IMG/VR virus record: IMGVR_UViG_3300009149_000293
Span: 1-23,426 of that record
Strand: one strand, 5' to 3'
Source: a virus
Length of the DNA: 23,426 nt
Numbering within the stretch: position 1 is the stretch's first letter; the number at the start of each line of letters is the position of its first letter. The notes below the pieces were generated by a model. That model saw only the letters and a list, made by a program, of their open reading frames with translations, made no database searches and was not told the DNA's origin. Below, piece after piece: positions 1 to 6,953 of this stretch. A program made the translations under genes and the position numbers.

Positions 1-13
1 GTGGGTGGGTAGT

Positions 14-1732
14 TCACTCACAACTAACACATTCTAAGATATTTCTTGCGAACGCTTGAGCAGAATTCTGTGAGAATTGGTAATATAATGTCTTAACACC
101 TTCTTCATGCGCATATAAATATAATTGATTAATATCTTTCGCCGGAATTGAAGGGTGAATCATAAGATTCAAACTCTGAGATTGGTCAATGTACTTTTGT
201 CTTTGAGCCGCTTGTAAAATAATTTCTTTAGGAGTAATCTCCAAGAATGTTTTAAAAACATTTTTAGTGGGTAAATCTAAATGTTGGACTGAACCATCTT
301 TTTTAAGAATAGTCTCCCAAACTTCAGGTGTGTTTATTCCATATTTATCTAATTCATCAATTAAATAAGGGTTTTTATAAACCGTTTTAATTTTAGCTAA
401 ATCTTTAACGAAGTAGTTAGATTTAATCGGTTCTATCCCCATACTTACTTGACCTAAAATAAATGAACTTGATTTAGTAGGTGCTATTGCAACTAAAGTA
501 GTATTAGCAAAACCGTCTCTGATTGATTGGTATTTTTCAGGATTATGGTTAAATAACCCCTGAGACGCTTTGTCAGTTCTTTCTTTTAGAGTCTTAAAAA
601 TTATATTATTATAGTACTTACTATCCATCGATTCAAAATCAATTAATTTTGACTGTAAAAATGAGTGATACCCTAAAACACCAACACCTATCGCTCTATG
701 GTCTTTAGCAAATCTCCAAGCTCTTTTCATACCAGCCATATTATAAGATTTAAATATGAATTCATCGAGAACGGCATTTAGAAACTGAGTATAGACCTCA
801 ATAGCATCTGTTTTCTCAATCTCTTCCCAATGTAATAGATTAATAGACCCAATACAACAAACAAACGAGTTAAAACTATCAGTCGGTAACTGTATTTCAG
901 AACATAAATTAGAGGCTGTAATTTCCAAACCTAATTCCTTGTAAGGTGTATTATTATTTGTATTATCTTTAAACATAATATATGGAAATCCAAACTCACT
1001 TCGTCTTTGAATAACTTTAGCCCATATTTTACGTTTACTAGAATCCCCTTCTTTCATCTCTTTTATCCATTCATCAGTTATGGTAACACCAAACTGTAAG
1101 TTTTGAATTGGATTACCTTCGGTACCAATATCTAAAAATTCCTCAATATCTTCATGTTCTATCGGTAACCACACTGCACAAGCCCCTCTTCGAGCTTCAG
1201 ATTGTTTACATACGTCAACCGTCGTATCATACAGTCTAGCGTAGTGTACAGGTCCATCCGCGCGACCACCTGTTTTAATAATAGACCCCCTCTGTCTAAT
1301 ATTACCTAAATATGCCGATGTACCACCACCATATTTAGACATCATACCTATTTCTCGACCCGCGTTCAATATACTATCTAATGAATCATCAATATTTGAC
1401 CCATAACAACTAATCGGTAATCCCTTTTCTTTTCCAAAGTTAATCCAAACGGGGGTAGATAAACTATAAAAACCTTTAGACATATATTTTTCAAATTTAT
1501 CAGCCCAACCTTCAATTTTTAGATATTTTTCTGCTATATTAGAAATATCTTTAATTCTTTGTTCTGGAGATTCTGTAATATAACCTCTTGATAAAAACAA
1601 TCTACTGTCATCATTTAGCCAGTAATATTTTTCTCTATTATTTAAAGATGAAGTATCTTTTGTATCTTCTAATATCGATTGTATTTCAAGTTCTCTAACC
1701 TCATCTAGAGAATAACCATTGTTCATGTTCAT
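14..1732 (-). CDS. nrdA: Ribonucleoside-diphosphate reductase large (alpha) subunit, class I
   Basis: Catalytic subunit that reduces ribonucleoside diphosphates to deoxy forms for phage DNA synthesis, working with NrdB. Visible residues of the family: Cys109 (in PISCYGS) and Cys292/Cys293 as the candidate redox pair, Asn275-Cys277-Glu279 (SNLCSE) as the active-site triad with the thiyl cysteine, Tyr550-Tyr551 for radical transfer, and a C-terminal Cys568-x-x-Cys571 that passes electrons from thioredoxin or glutaredoxin. The protein is 572 residues, well short of the roughly 750 of E. coli NrdA, and the family core begins almost at once, so the N-terminal ATP-cone (overall activity site) is absent. 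It lies directly after nrdB; its ATG at 1732 follows an A-rich leader without a Shine-Dalgarno sequence. It stops with TGA, unlike its mostly TAA-ending neighbours. Identification is firm. Confidence 0.96.
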   Translation of the reverse strand: MNMNNGYSLDEVRELEIQSILEDTKDTSSLNNREKYYWLNDDSRLFLSRGYITESPEQRIKDISNIAEKYLKIEGWADKFEKYMSKGFYSLSTPVWINFGKEKGLPISCYGSNIDDSLDSILNAGREIGMMSKYGGGTSAYLGNIRQRGSIIKTGGRADGPVHYARLYDTTVDVCKQSEARRGACAVWLPIEHEDIEEFLDIGTEGNPIQNLQFGVTITDEWIKEMKEGDSSKRKIWAKVIQRRSEFGFPYIMFKDNTNNNTPYKELGLEITASNLCSEIQLPTDSFNSFVCCIGSINLLHWEEIEKTDAIEVYTQFLNAVLDEFIFKSYNMAGMKRAWRFAKDHRAIGVGVLGYHSFLQSKLIDFESMDSKYYNNIIFKTLKERTDKASQGLFNHNPEKYQSIRDGFANTTLVAIAPTKSSSFILGQVSMGIEPIKSNYFVKDLAKIKTVYKNPYLIDELDKYGINTPEVWETILKKDGSVQHLDLPTKNVFKTFLEITPKEIILQAAQRQKYIDQSQSLNLMIHPSIPAKDINQLYLYAHEEGVKTLYYQFSQNSAQAFARNILECVSCE

Positions 1733-2742
1733 ATTTTTTGTTTTTTTTTATTTTTATTTTTAAAATAAATCATCTTCCGTAATTGATTTTTGTTTTTTGG
1801 AATAATCGACTTGACGCTTATAAAAGAAATCCCTTCTTTAGTTGATGTAATTTCTACCTCAAACCATAGTGTTCTTTCTAACTTATCAATATCAATATCA
1901 AATACGGGTTTCATCCCAATTTTACCTAATGAATTATTAAATCTGTTCATTATAAAATGTTTTATGGTTTCTTTAGGTAAAAACTCTAATTCCCCATTTT
2001 CAAAAATCCAATCTAATATCTTACATTCCGCTTGAAAAGATTTTTCACAAGCCGAATTAATTAGATTATTAAACTCCTCATCAAACCACTCCGGGTTTTC
2101 ACTTTTAATTATATTGATTAATTCAACACCAAAGTTACCGTGAATATCCTCCTCTTTAGATGTTGCCTCAACAACATTAGAAATACCCTTAAAGACATTT
2201 TTCTCTTTGTTAAATGACATCATAATTAAAAATTGTGAAAATAATGAAACGTGTTCAATAAATAAAGAAAATAATAATACTGATTTAGTATACATCTTAT
2301 TATCTCGACTTCTAGTCCCATCTAAGTATTTTTTCAAATATTTAATTCTATCTTTAATCGCTGGAATTTCAATAACGTGTTTAAACTCTTCTTCTAAACC
2401 AAGAATAATTAAAAGTCTAGCATAAGCATCTTTATGTCTAACCTCAGACTCCGCAAATGTCATGCCAACATCACCAATTTCCGTAATTGGCATTCTCTTA
2501 TAAAGGTCAGCCCAAAAAGTTTTTACCGAAACCTCAATTTGAGCGATAGCTAACATCGTTCTTTTTATAACCTGCCTTTCATTATCGTTTATCACCACTT
2601 TAAAATCATTAATGTCAGTAGTGAAATTATATTCCGTATCAATCCAATAAGAATGTCTAATCGCATCCTTATACTTTAATAATGAAGGATATTCATAAGG
2701 TAATATATTTTCCCTTCTGTTAAAAATGCTTTGTTTTTCCAT
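1729..2742 (-). CDS. nrdB: Ribonucleoside-diphosphate reductase small (beta) subunit, 3' end frameshifted
   Basis: Di-iron subunit that makes and stores the tyrosyl radical used by NrdA. Ferritin-like metal ligands are visible as Glu70, Glu100, His103, Glu163, Glu198 and His201, with the radical tyrosine at Tyr107, four residues after His103 as in E. coli Tyr122. No ATP-cone precedes the core. The body to about Gly304 is normal, but the last 33 residues of the open frame are lysine-rich and unlike the family. Read in another frame from 1831, the DNA encodes DFFYKRQVDY ... TEDDLF and then TAA at 1760, which is the expected acidic-hydrophobic docking tail. Adding one base in the GGG run at 1831-1833 would give a 327-residue protein and leave a 27-base A-rich gap before nrdA instead of a 4-base overlap. 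Function is certain; the 3' end is probably a sequence error or mutation. Confidence 0.94.
   Translation of the reverse strand: MEKQSIFNRRENILPYEYPSLLKYKDAIRHSYWIDTEYNFTTDINDFKVVINDNERQVIKRTMLAIAQIEVSVKTFWADLYKRMPITEIGDVGMTFAESEVRHKDAYARLLIILGLEEEFKHVIEIPAIKDRIKYLKKYLDGTRSRDNKMYTKSVLLFSLFIEHVSLFSQFLIMMSFNKEKNVFKGISNVVEATSKEEDIHGNFGVELINIIKSENPEWFDEEFNNLINSACEKSFQAECKILDWIFENGELEFLPKETIKHFIMNRFNNSLGKIGMKPVFDIDIDKLERTLWFEVEITSTKEGISFISVKSIIPKNKNQLRKMIYFKNKNKKKQKI
1760..1833 (-). other. nrdB: Displaced nrdB C-terminal tail in alternative frame
   Basis: Starting from the GGG at 1831-1833 (minus strand), the frame offset by one base reads DFFYKRQVDY, then SKKQKSI, then TEDDLF and a TAA at 1760-1762. 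This 23-residue string resembles NrdB C-termini: a tyrosine near the end (candidate equivalent of the E. coli Tyr356 radical-relay residue) and an acidic-hydrophobic end that docks into NrdA. The open frame of nrdB misses it by one base. Confidence 0.85.
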
Positions 2743-2811
2743 GTTTTTTATTTTATAAAATAATTAATAATTTTGTTAAACTTTTTTTTATTTTTTTAAA
2801 CAACTAACCAA

Positions 2812-4191
2812 TTAAGATTGTATTTGTTTTAATTTTTTCTTTTCGAGTAAGTCCTTAACTCGTTGTCTGTTTCTTTCTTCTTTATTATCTTCTAAACCTA
2901 AAAAAGTTACAGAACTCTCAGTATCAATCTCCAACATGCCGTTATCAAATTTACAATTTTCAAAGACAATACCATCATCACCAATTCTTGATTTAGTTAT
3001 TGCTATAGTTGCTAATTTCATTTCTTTTTGTTGTAGAGATTTAGCCACGGTAATGATTACATGCCCAACCTGAGCTTTTTTGATAGAACCACCCATTTGA
3101 TCTGTAGTTACCACATCAGAAGAGATTGAACTTCTATTACCCTGAGTTGCGGTCCATCCAACTAAATCTAATTCGTGACACATAGATTCGAATGATCTCA
3201 TAACAGAACCTTCAGATTTCCATTCATCACCCAAGTTTTTTTCAGGTAATACACAATCAATATAGTCCAAAAGAATAACATCGATATTAATACCTTCAGC
3301 TATCATTTTTCTAACTTGGTTTTTAATCTGACTCATAGTTATAGTATCAGATGGAAGTTTTTTTAAAATTAACTTATTTGGCATACTATCTTTAACCTCA
3401 TTTACTTTTATCATAACCTCCTCTTTCCTTTCTGATAACTCATCAGGATGAACTTTAGTCCAAAGAGTAATATGTTTCCTTTGAATAATTTTTGGATTAT
3501 CCTCAAAAAACACTTGTAATACGTTATTACCTATATTAAATGCGTGATTAGCGATTTTTGTTAATAATGTAGATTTACCAACACCTGTAGGTGCTAAAAT
3601 AACCCCAATTTCCCCTTTAGCTAAACCACCTTTTAAGAGTCTATCTATTCCGGGTATCCCCATTGGTACCGGATGTCTATAATCCTCATTTAAAACCTCG
3701 TCTAGATTGTAAAAAACATCTGACATGTTGTCCTCTCTCTCCCCAACTAATAGAGCTTCTCGAACTAACTTTTCTAAAGTGTCGTAGTTTTCAAATTCGC
3801 CGTCATCAATTATCTGTTGAGCCTTGACCATAACTTTTTGTAACTCTTGTTGTTTACAAAATTTCATAGCCTTTTCTTGAACAAACTCAGAACCCTCAAT
3901 ACTCGACTCTTTTATTTTATTTATCGTATCAATTATAATTTTAGAAGCTAATTCTTGTTTAATTTCAGACTTAGTCAATTGTTCTAATGTTTCAAAATTA
4001 GGTACGTGTTCATATTTTAAATAATACTCTCTAATCATCTGTATTATAATTTTAAAATATTTATTATCGAAATAGTCAGTTTCTATAACATCTATAATCG
4101 ACCTAGAAAAATCCTTATCAAGAATAATTTGGTTTAGTAATTGTTGTTGGAATGTCGACCCTAAATAATCGAATTTTTTTGTTATTTTCAT
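2812..4191 (-). CDS. 41: DnaB-like replicative DNA helicase (T4 gp41 type)
   Basis: Hexameric 5'-3' helicase that unwinds the fork and couples to primase. The N-terminal region (about 10-150) is helical, with the DnaB/gp41-type opening that includes FQQQLLNQIILDKDF. The RecA-like motor follows: Walker A at 200-208 (APTGVGKST), the catalytic glutamate at Glu230, Walker B around Asp309 (ILLDY), the motif-H4 glutamine at Gln350 (TATQGN), and an arginine-finger-like KSR at 400-402. Length 459 is close to T4 gp41 (475). The C-terminal tail (435-459) is strongly charged. The ATG at 4191 follows an A-rich leader. It sits between an unknown 150-residue gene and nrdB, in a block of replication genes. 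I do not see a primase gene in the window. Confidence 0.93.
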   Translation of the reverse strand: MKITKKFDYLGSTFQQQLLNQIILDKDFSRSIIDVIETDYFDNKYFKIIIQMIREYYLKYEHVPNFETLEQLTKSEIKQELASKIIIDTINKIKESSIEGSEFVQEKAMKFCKQQELQKVMVKAQQIIDDGEFENYDTLEKLVREALLVGEREDNMSDVFYNLDEVLNEDYRHPVPMGIPGIDRLLKGGLAKGEIGVILAPTGVGKSTLLTKIANHAFNIGNNVLQVFFEDNPKIIQRKHITLWTKVHPDELSERKEEVMIKVNEVKDSMPNKLILKKLPSDTITMSQIKNQVRKMIAEGINIDVILLDYIDCVLPEKNLGDEWKSEGSVMRSFESMCHELDLVGWTATQGNRSSISSDVVTTDQMGGSIKKAQVGHVIITVAKSLQQKEMKLATIAITKSRIGDDGIVFENCKFDNGMLEIDTESSVTFLGLEDNKEERNRQRVKDLLEKKKLKQIQS

Positions 4192-4219
4192 ATGATTTTA
4201 TTTGTAGTAAAAATAAATA

Positions 4220-4672
4220 TTACTGAGTTAGATTAAAACCCAAATATTCATAATTTAAATCCTGTGATGAAAATATGTCAGTCAATTCGTAAAGTACACT
4301 TTTTAGGTGAGGACGCACATCTACGGTATATCTTATTTTAGGTGGGTATAGTTTTGCATCTATAATTCTATGACACATTGTCACCCCATCTTTTTTAAGA
4401 TATATATTAATATATTCTGGACCTTCCGTATTTGAAGTTTCTAACATCATCGGATTACTCATGATTTGGTTCGCATTTTCAGACAAATAATCCATAGTTT
4501 TATATTTTAAATCATTAATCAATATTTCTGAAAAATATCTCATATAACTATATAACTCGTAAGAGTTTTTAGCATTTTTGTTATAATCTCTCACGTTGAA
4601 GAAACGTTGTACGATAAAGTTATCGTTAACCGTCATTAATAATTCTAACTTTGTTGAATCTTGGGTTTTCAT
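4220..4672 (-). CDS. Hypothetical protein, 150 residues, in the replication block
   Basis: I do not recognise this protein. It is soluble-looking, with mixed charge and no signal peptide, membrane segment or nucleotide-binding motif. The middle contains an aromatic-rich stretch with repeated tyrosines (SYELYSYMRYFSE, about 37-49), and the second half looks like alternating strand and helix (EYINIYLKK, IRYTVDVRPHLKSVLYEL). It ends 28 bases before the helicase start and begins 4 bases after the end of the membrane-protein gene, so it is probably co-transcribed with both. Its place between exonuclease and helicase suggests a replication-associated role, but this is position only. The ATG at 4672 has an AATAAT leader typical of the window. 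Confidence 0.8.
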   Translation of the reverse strand: MKTQDSTKLELLMTVNDNFIVQRFFNVRDYNKNAKNSYELYSYMRYFSEILINDLKYKTMDYLSENANQIMSNPMMLETSNTEGPEYINIYLKKDGVTMCHRIIDAKLYPPKIRYTVDVRPHLKSVLYELTDIFSSQDLNYEYLGFNLTQ

Positions 4673-4676
4673 ATTA

Positions 4677-5042
4677 TTATTTTTTTTGTTGTTTTACTAT
4701 TTTAAAATCACCACATATGGTAATTAATCTATTTTTTTTATTTCTATTAAATTCTACACACTGACCATTAATTATATATTGGTTCGTATTATATTCAATA
4801 CCTAATGAATCTGTCACCAAATACACCCCCTTTTTTTCCGATAACATAATTTTAAATCCAAATATAACAGTTAAAATTATTAGACTATATATAATAATCT
4901 TTTTTGTGTTTTTCTTTAACCATTTTTTAAATTTGTTTTTAATATTAGAAATCATAGTCGATGGACTTGTAAAATGGGGAACACCTCCATTAGTACCTCC
5001 CATCATCATCCCCATTTGTTTTTCTATTTCTTTTAAATTCAT
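4677..5042 (-). CDS. Small one-pass membrane protein, unknown function
   Basis: The 121-residue product has a Met/Gly-rich N-terminus (MGMMMGGTNGG), a very basic stretch at about 35-48 (KNKFKKWLKKNTKK) and one clear hydrophobic segment at about 49-67 (IIIYSLIILTVIFGFKIML). By the positive-inside rule the N-terminus should be cytoplasmic and the last 50 residues outside. That outer part has beta-type sequence and two cysteines (Cys95, Cys110) that could form a disulfide. It abuts the exonuclease gene with one base between them, and the 150-residue gene follows, so it belongs to the replication operon. A phage membrane protein here could anchor replication, alter the envelope or exclude other phages; the sequence does not decide. 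Confidence 0.8.
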   Translation of the reverse strand: MNLKEIEKQMGMMMGGTNGGVPHFTSPSTMISNIKNKFKKWLKKNTKKIIIYSLIILTVIFGFKIMLSEKKGVYLVTDSLGIEYNTNQYIINGQCVEFNRNKKNRLITICGDFKIVKQQKK

Positions 5043-5043
5043 A

Positions 5044-6084
5044 TTACTTATTTTGTTTAAAATTTCTTTTTTCTTTTCTAGTTAACTTTAAGAATGGGGT
5101 TAAAAAATAAACCCAATTATCCTCTCCTTTTGGTAAGTATTTAAAAATACCATCGTCCATCATCATCCTTATTAAATTTCGATGACTTCTACCCTCAGGG
5201 TCTAAAGTTTCAGTGTAATACAGTTCCACAAGTTCTTTACCCTCATTAGTTATCATAGGTATCGATAAATCAACTATCTTTTTATTTACCTTAAAAAACT
5301 CATCCCCGTGAATTCCTGTTTTAGTTTTACCGGTTAATAAATTCTTAATCGCAGTACCACCTTCCTTATTCTCGAATAACCTTTGTGCTTTTGTTAAAAT
5401 ATCGGTAACGGAAACTGTATTATCAAGTATTTCAGGGAAAAATTTAACTAAAGTTTTCTCACCAAAATAATATATTCCGTCAATATTGTCAGATTTATCA
5501 CCAGATAAAATTTTAAGGGTGGTAATGTTAGAGTGTGGAAACTCATAATATTTACCCTTAATTTTATCACCATTATGGTAGAATTGTCTTGCGTTTGGAG
5601 AGTATACAGAGACGTTCTCCCCAATTAGTTGGGTAAGGTCCTTATCCCCCGAAAAGATTGTTTTGTGTTCGTTATTTGATATCTGACAATAATAAGCAAT
5701 TAAGTCATCAGACTCATTATTGTTAATATCGATTTGTCGGATAAACATCTCTTCCAAATAAAGTTTAACCCTACCTTTTTGTTCAATAAAAGACTCTTCT
5801 TTGTCTTCATTTGAATCAGAATGTTGTTTTCGATTTTCTTTATATTGGGGATATATCAGTTTTCTCACATTAGAACTACCTTCACCATCCCAAAAAACAA
5901 CAACTTTATCATAATTATATTCCTCAATGAAACGTCTTGTAGTATTCAAGAAATGCCATATCCCACCAATATGTTTACCATTATGATAAAAATCTTTTAC
6001 CCCATGAAATCCAATCTTAAGGAGGTTATTCCCATCAATTAATAATGTTTTAGTCACATTTCTTTTGTTGTGGTGATTTCTCAC
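5044..6084 (-). CDS. rnh: 5'-3' exonuclease / RNase H (flap endonuclease type)
   Basis: Member of the FEN/PIN 5'-nuclease family, like T4 RNase H, which removes RNA primers and 5' flaps on the lagging strand. The metal-binding acidic residues are in the usual order: Asp17 (LLIDGNN), Asp66 (VVFWDGEGSSNVRK), Glu124/Asp126/Asp127 (NESDDLIAYY), Asp147 and Asp149 (FSGDKDLTQ), and Asp196/Asp199 (SGDKSDNIDG) in the helix-hairpin-helix region. Length 346 fits the family. The given start is a GTG. A second GTG at 6057 (codon 10) is the better candidate: it is preceded by an A-rich CACAACAAAAGAAAT leader and gives the typical opening MTKTLLIDGNN (337 residues). The broken HNH gene ends 10 bases upstream. 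Confidence 0.92.
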   Translation of the reverse strand: MRNHHNKRNVTKTLLIDGNNLLKIGFHGVKDFYHNGKHIGGIWHFLNTTRRFIEEYNYDKVVVFWDGEGSSNVRKLIYPQYKENRKQHSDSNEDKEESFIEQKGRVKLYLEEMFIRQIDINNNESDDLIAYYCQISNNEHKTIFSGDKDLTQLIGENVSVYSPNARQFYHNGDKIKGKYYEFPHSNITTLKILSGDKSDNIDGIYYFGEKTLVKFFPEILDNTVSVTDILTKAQRLFENKEGGTAIKNLLTGKTKTGIHGDEFFKVNKKIVDLSIPMITNEGKELVELYYTETLDPEGRSHRNLIRMMMDDGIFKYLPKGEDNWVYFLTPFLKLTRKEKRNFKQNK

Positions 6085-6094
6085 CGGTTCGTTA

Positions 6095-6754
6095 CTACAA
6101 TATTTTGTTACTCTTTTTCAAATTATCTTCAGCCCACAAGGGTTGGAGATTTTCATAATGAGACAACTTGTGAAGTTCGTCTTCTGTTTTTGCCGATGAT
6201 AATGGAATGACGTGGTCAATATGCCACTCACCCCTGTTATCCCAAGTCATACCATCAGTAAATTGGTTTTCTAAATATTCTTTAAGAAATTGGGGGGAAC
6301 AACCAACAATGTCAAAGGTTTTGTTTTTCTTGGTAATGTTCCGAGACTTTAAGAACTTATTTAATCTACATCTAACTTTATTTGTTAAGTTAAAAATGGG
6401 GTCATTATCTCTTCGTTCTTTTCTTCATTCGTGTTTTCTTAATTTATAATTCTCCCGATACTCTTTTCTTTTTTCTGGATTTTTATCTAACCAATTTTTC
6501 TTTATTTCTTTAAGTTTTTCCGGATTTTCTTCTCTCCATTTTTTGTGACGATTATAAACCCATTCAGGATTCTTGTCCCTCCATTTTTTTTGTTGTTCTA
6601 AAACTTTTTTAGGATTTTCTTTTACATATTTCTTACCACGCTCACCATTACATTTTTTACAACAATACAACAACCCATCTTTTGAACTCTTAGACTTACC
6701 AAACTCACAAACACTTTTATCGTTTTTACAGATACTACAAACTTTAGTTTCCAT
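6095..6754 (-). pseudogene. HNH homing-type endonuclease interrupted by in-frame TGA
   Basis: Read through, the frame codes for 219 residues with one TGA (6425-6427) at codon 110. Residues 1-40 hold a zinc-ribbon-like CxxC ... CxxC (Cys6, Cys9, Cys32, Cys35). Residues 41-100 are four 15-residue lysine-rich repeats. After the TGA the same frame continues into an intact HNH nuclease domain: WHIDHVIPLS (His178, Asp180, His181), YENLQPLW (Asn202) and Asn211, ending in TAG-TAA. Such genes act as free-standing homing endonucleases in phages. No other methionine precedes the nuclease region until codon 169, so the nuclease could not be made without readthrough. TGA is not a sense codon here, because the large tail genes use TGG for tryptophan and hold no in-frame TGA. 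A CGA-to-TGA change is the simplest origin. It sits between uvsX and the exonuclease, overlapping the small ribbon-helix-helix gene by 11 bases. Confidence 0.85.
6455..6634 (-). repeat. Four tandem 15-residue repeats inside the HNH gene
   Basis: Residues 41-100 split into four units with an exact 15-residue period: KKYVKENPKKVLEQQ, KKWRDKNPEWVYNRH, KKWREENPEKLKEIK and KNWLDKNPEKRKEYR. The invariant core is K-[KN]-x-x-x-[KE]-N-P. The units are basic and probably helical, which suits a DNA-binding linker between the zinc ribbon and the nuclease domain. The DNA is diverged between units, so this is an old protein repeat rather than a recent duplication. Confidence 0.8.
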
Positions 6755-6896
6755 CTTTAATATAATTTTTTAATAATTTATTAACAAGGGAAGATAAATT
6801 TATAGATTTATCCTTAAAGTATTGAGGTAATTCGGGGTCAATCGCAACCGAAACCTTTACCTTTTTTTTATCTTCATCAATCTTATGTCTTCCCAT
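6744..6896 (-). CDS. Ribbon-helix-helix DNA-binding mini-protein (50 residues)
   Basis: A 50-residue reading frame with ATG at 6896 and TAA at 6744-6746. The sequence fits the Arc/MetJ ribbon-helix-helix fold: a basic N-terminus (MGRHKIDEDKKK), one strand of alternating residues (KVKVSVAID, 12-20), helix one after Pro21 (PELPQYFKDK), a turn, then helix two (INLSSLVNKLLKNYIK, 32-47). Such proteins bind operators as dimers through the strand. It overlaps the start of the HNH endonuclease gene by 11 bases, which suggests coupled translation, and it follows a plausible promoter at 6914-6942. It may regulate that promoter or the endonuclease; both are inference. Confidence 0.72.
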   Translation of the reverse strand: MGRHKIDEDKKKVKVSVAIDPELPQYFKDKSINLSSLVNKLLKNYIKDGN

Positions 6897-6913
6897 ATTA
6901 TATAAATATCTTA

Positions 6914-6942
6914 AAAATACTTAAAAGTAGTAATAGTATCAA
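6914..6942 (-). promoter_or_regulatory. Candidate promoter for the ribbon-helix-helix / HNH / exonuclease genes
   Basis: On the minus strand TTGATA (6937-6942) is followed after 17 bases by TATTTT (6914-6919). The spacing matches the much stronger gene 32 promoter, and in Bacteroidota terms ATTG is followed after 20 bases by TATTTTTA. It lies in the 57-base gap after uvsX. The -10 match is weak in an AT-rich context. Confidence 0.35.
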
Positions 6943-6953
6943 TTTTTTTTTAA

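Noticed and set aside
1790-2035. Plus-strand open frames, such as 81 codons opposite nrdB and others opposite tail genes
   Set aside because: They lie antisense to well-supported genes, have no recognisable motifs and no leader like the real genes.
2752-2761. TTTTATAAAA palindrome as an operator or terminator
   Set aside because: No GC pairs and no second copy; simple AT-rich sequence explains it.
2752-2779. TTAACA and TATAAA with 16-base spacing before nrdB as a promoter
   Set aside because: Transcription would begin about 3 bases before the ATG, and the boxes are expected by chance in such AT-rich DNA.
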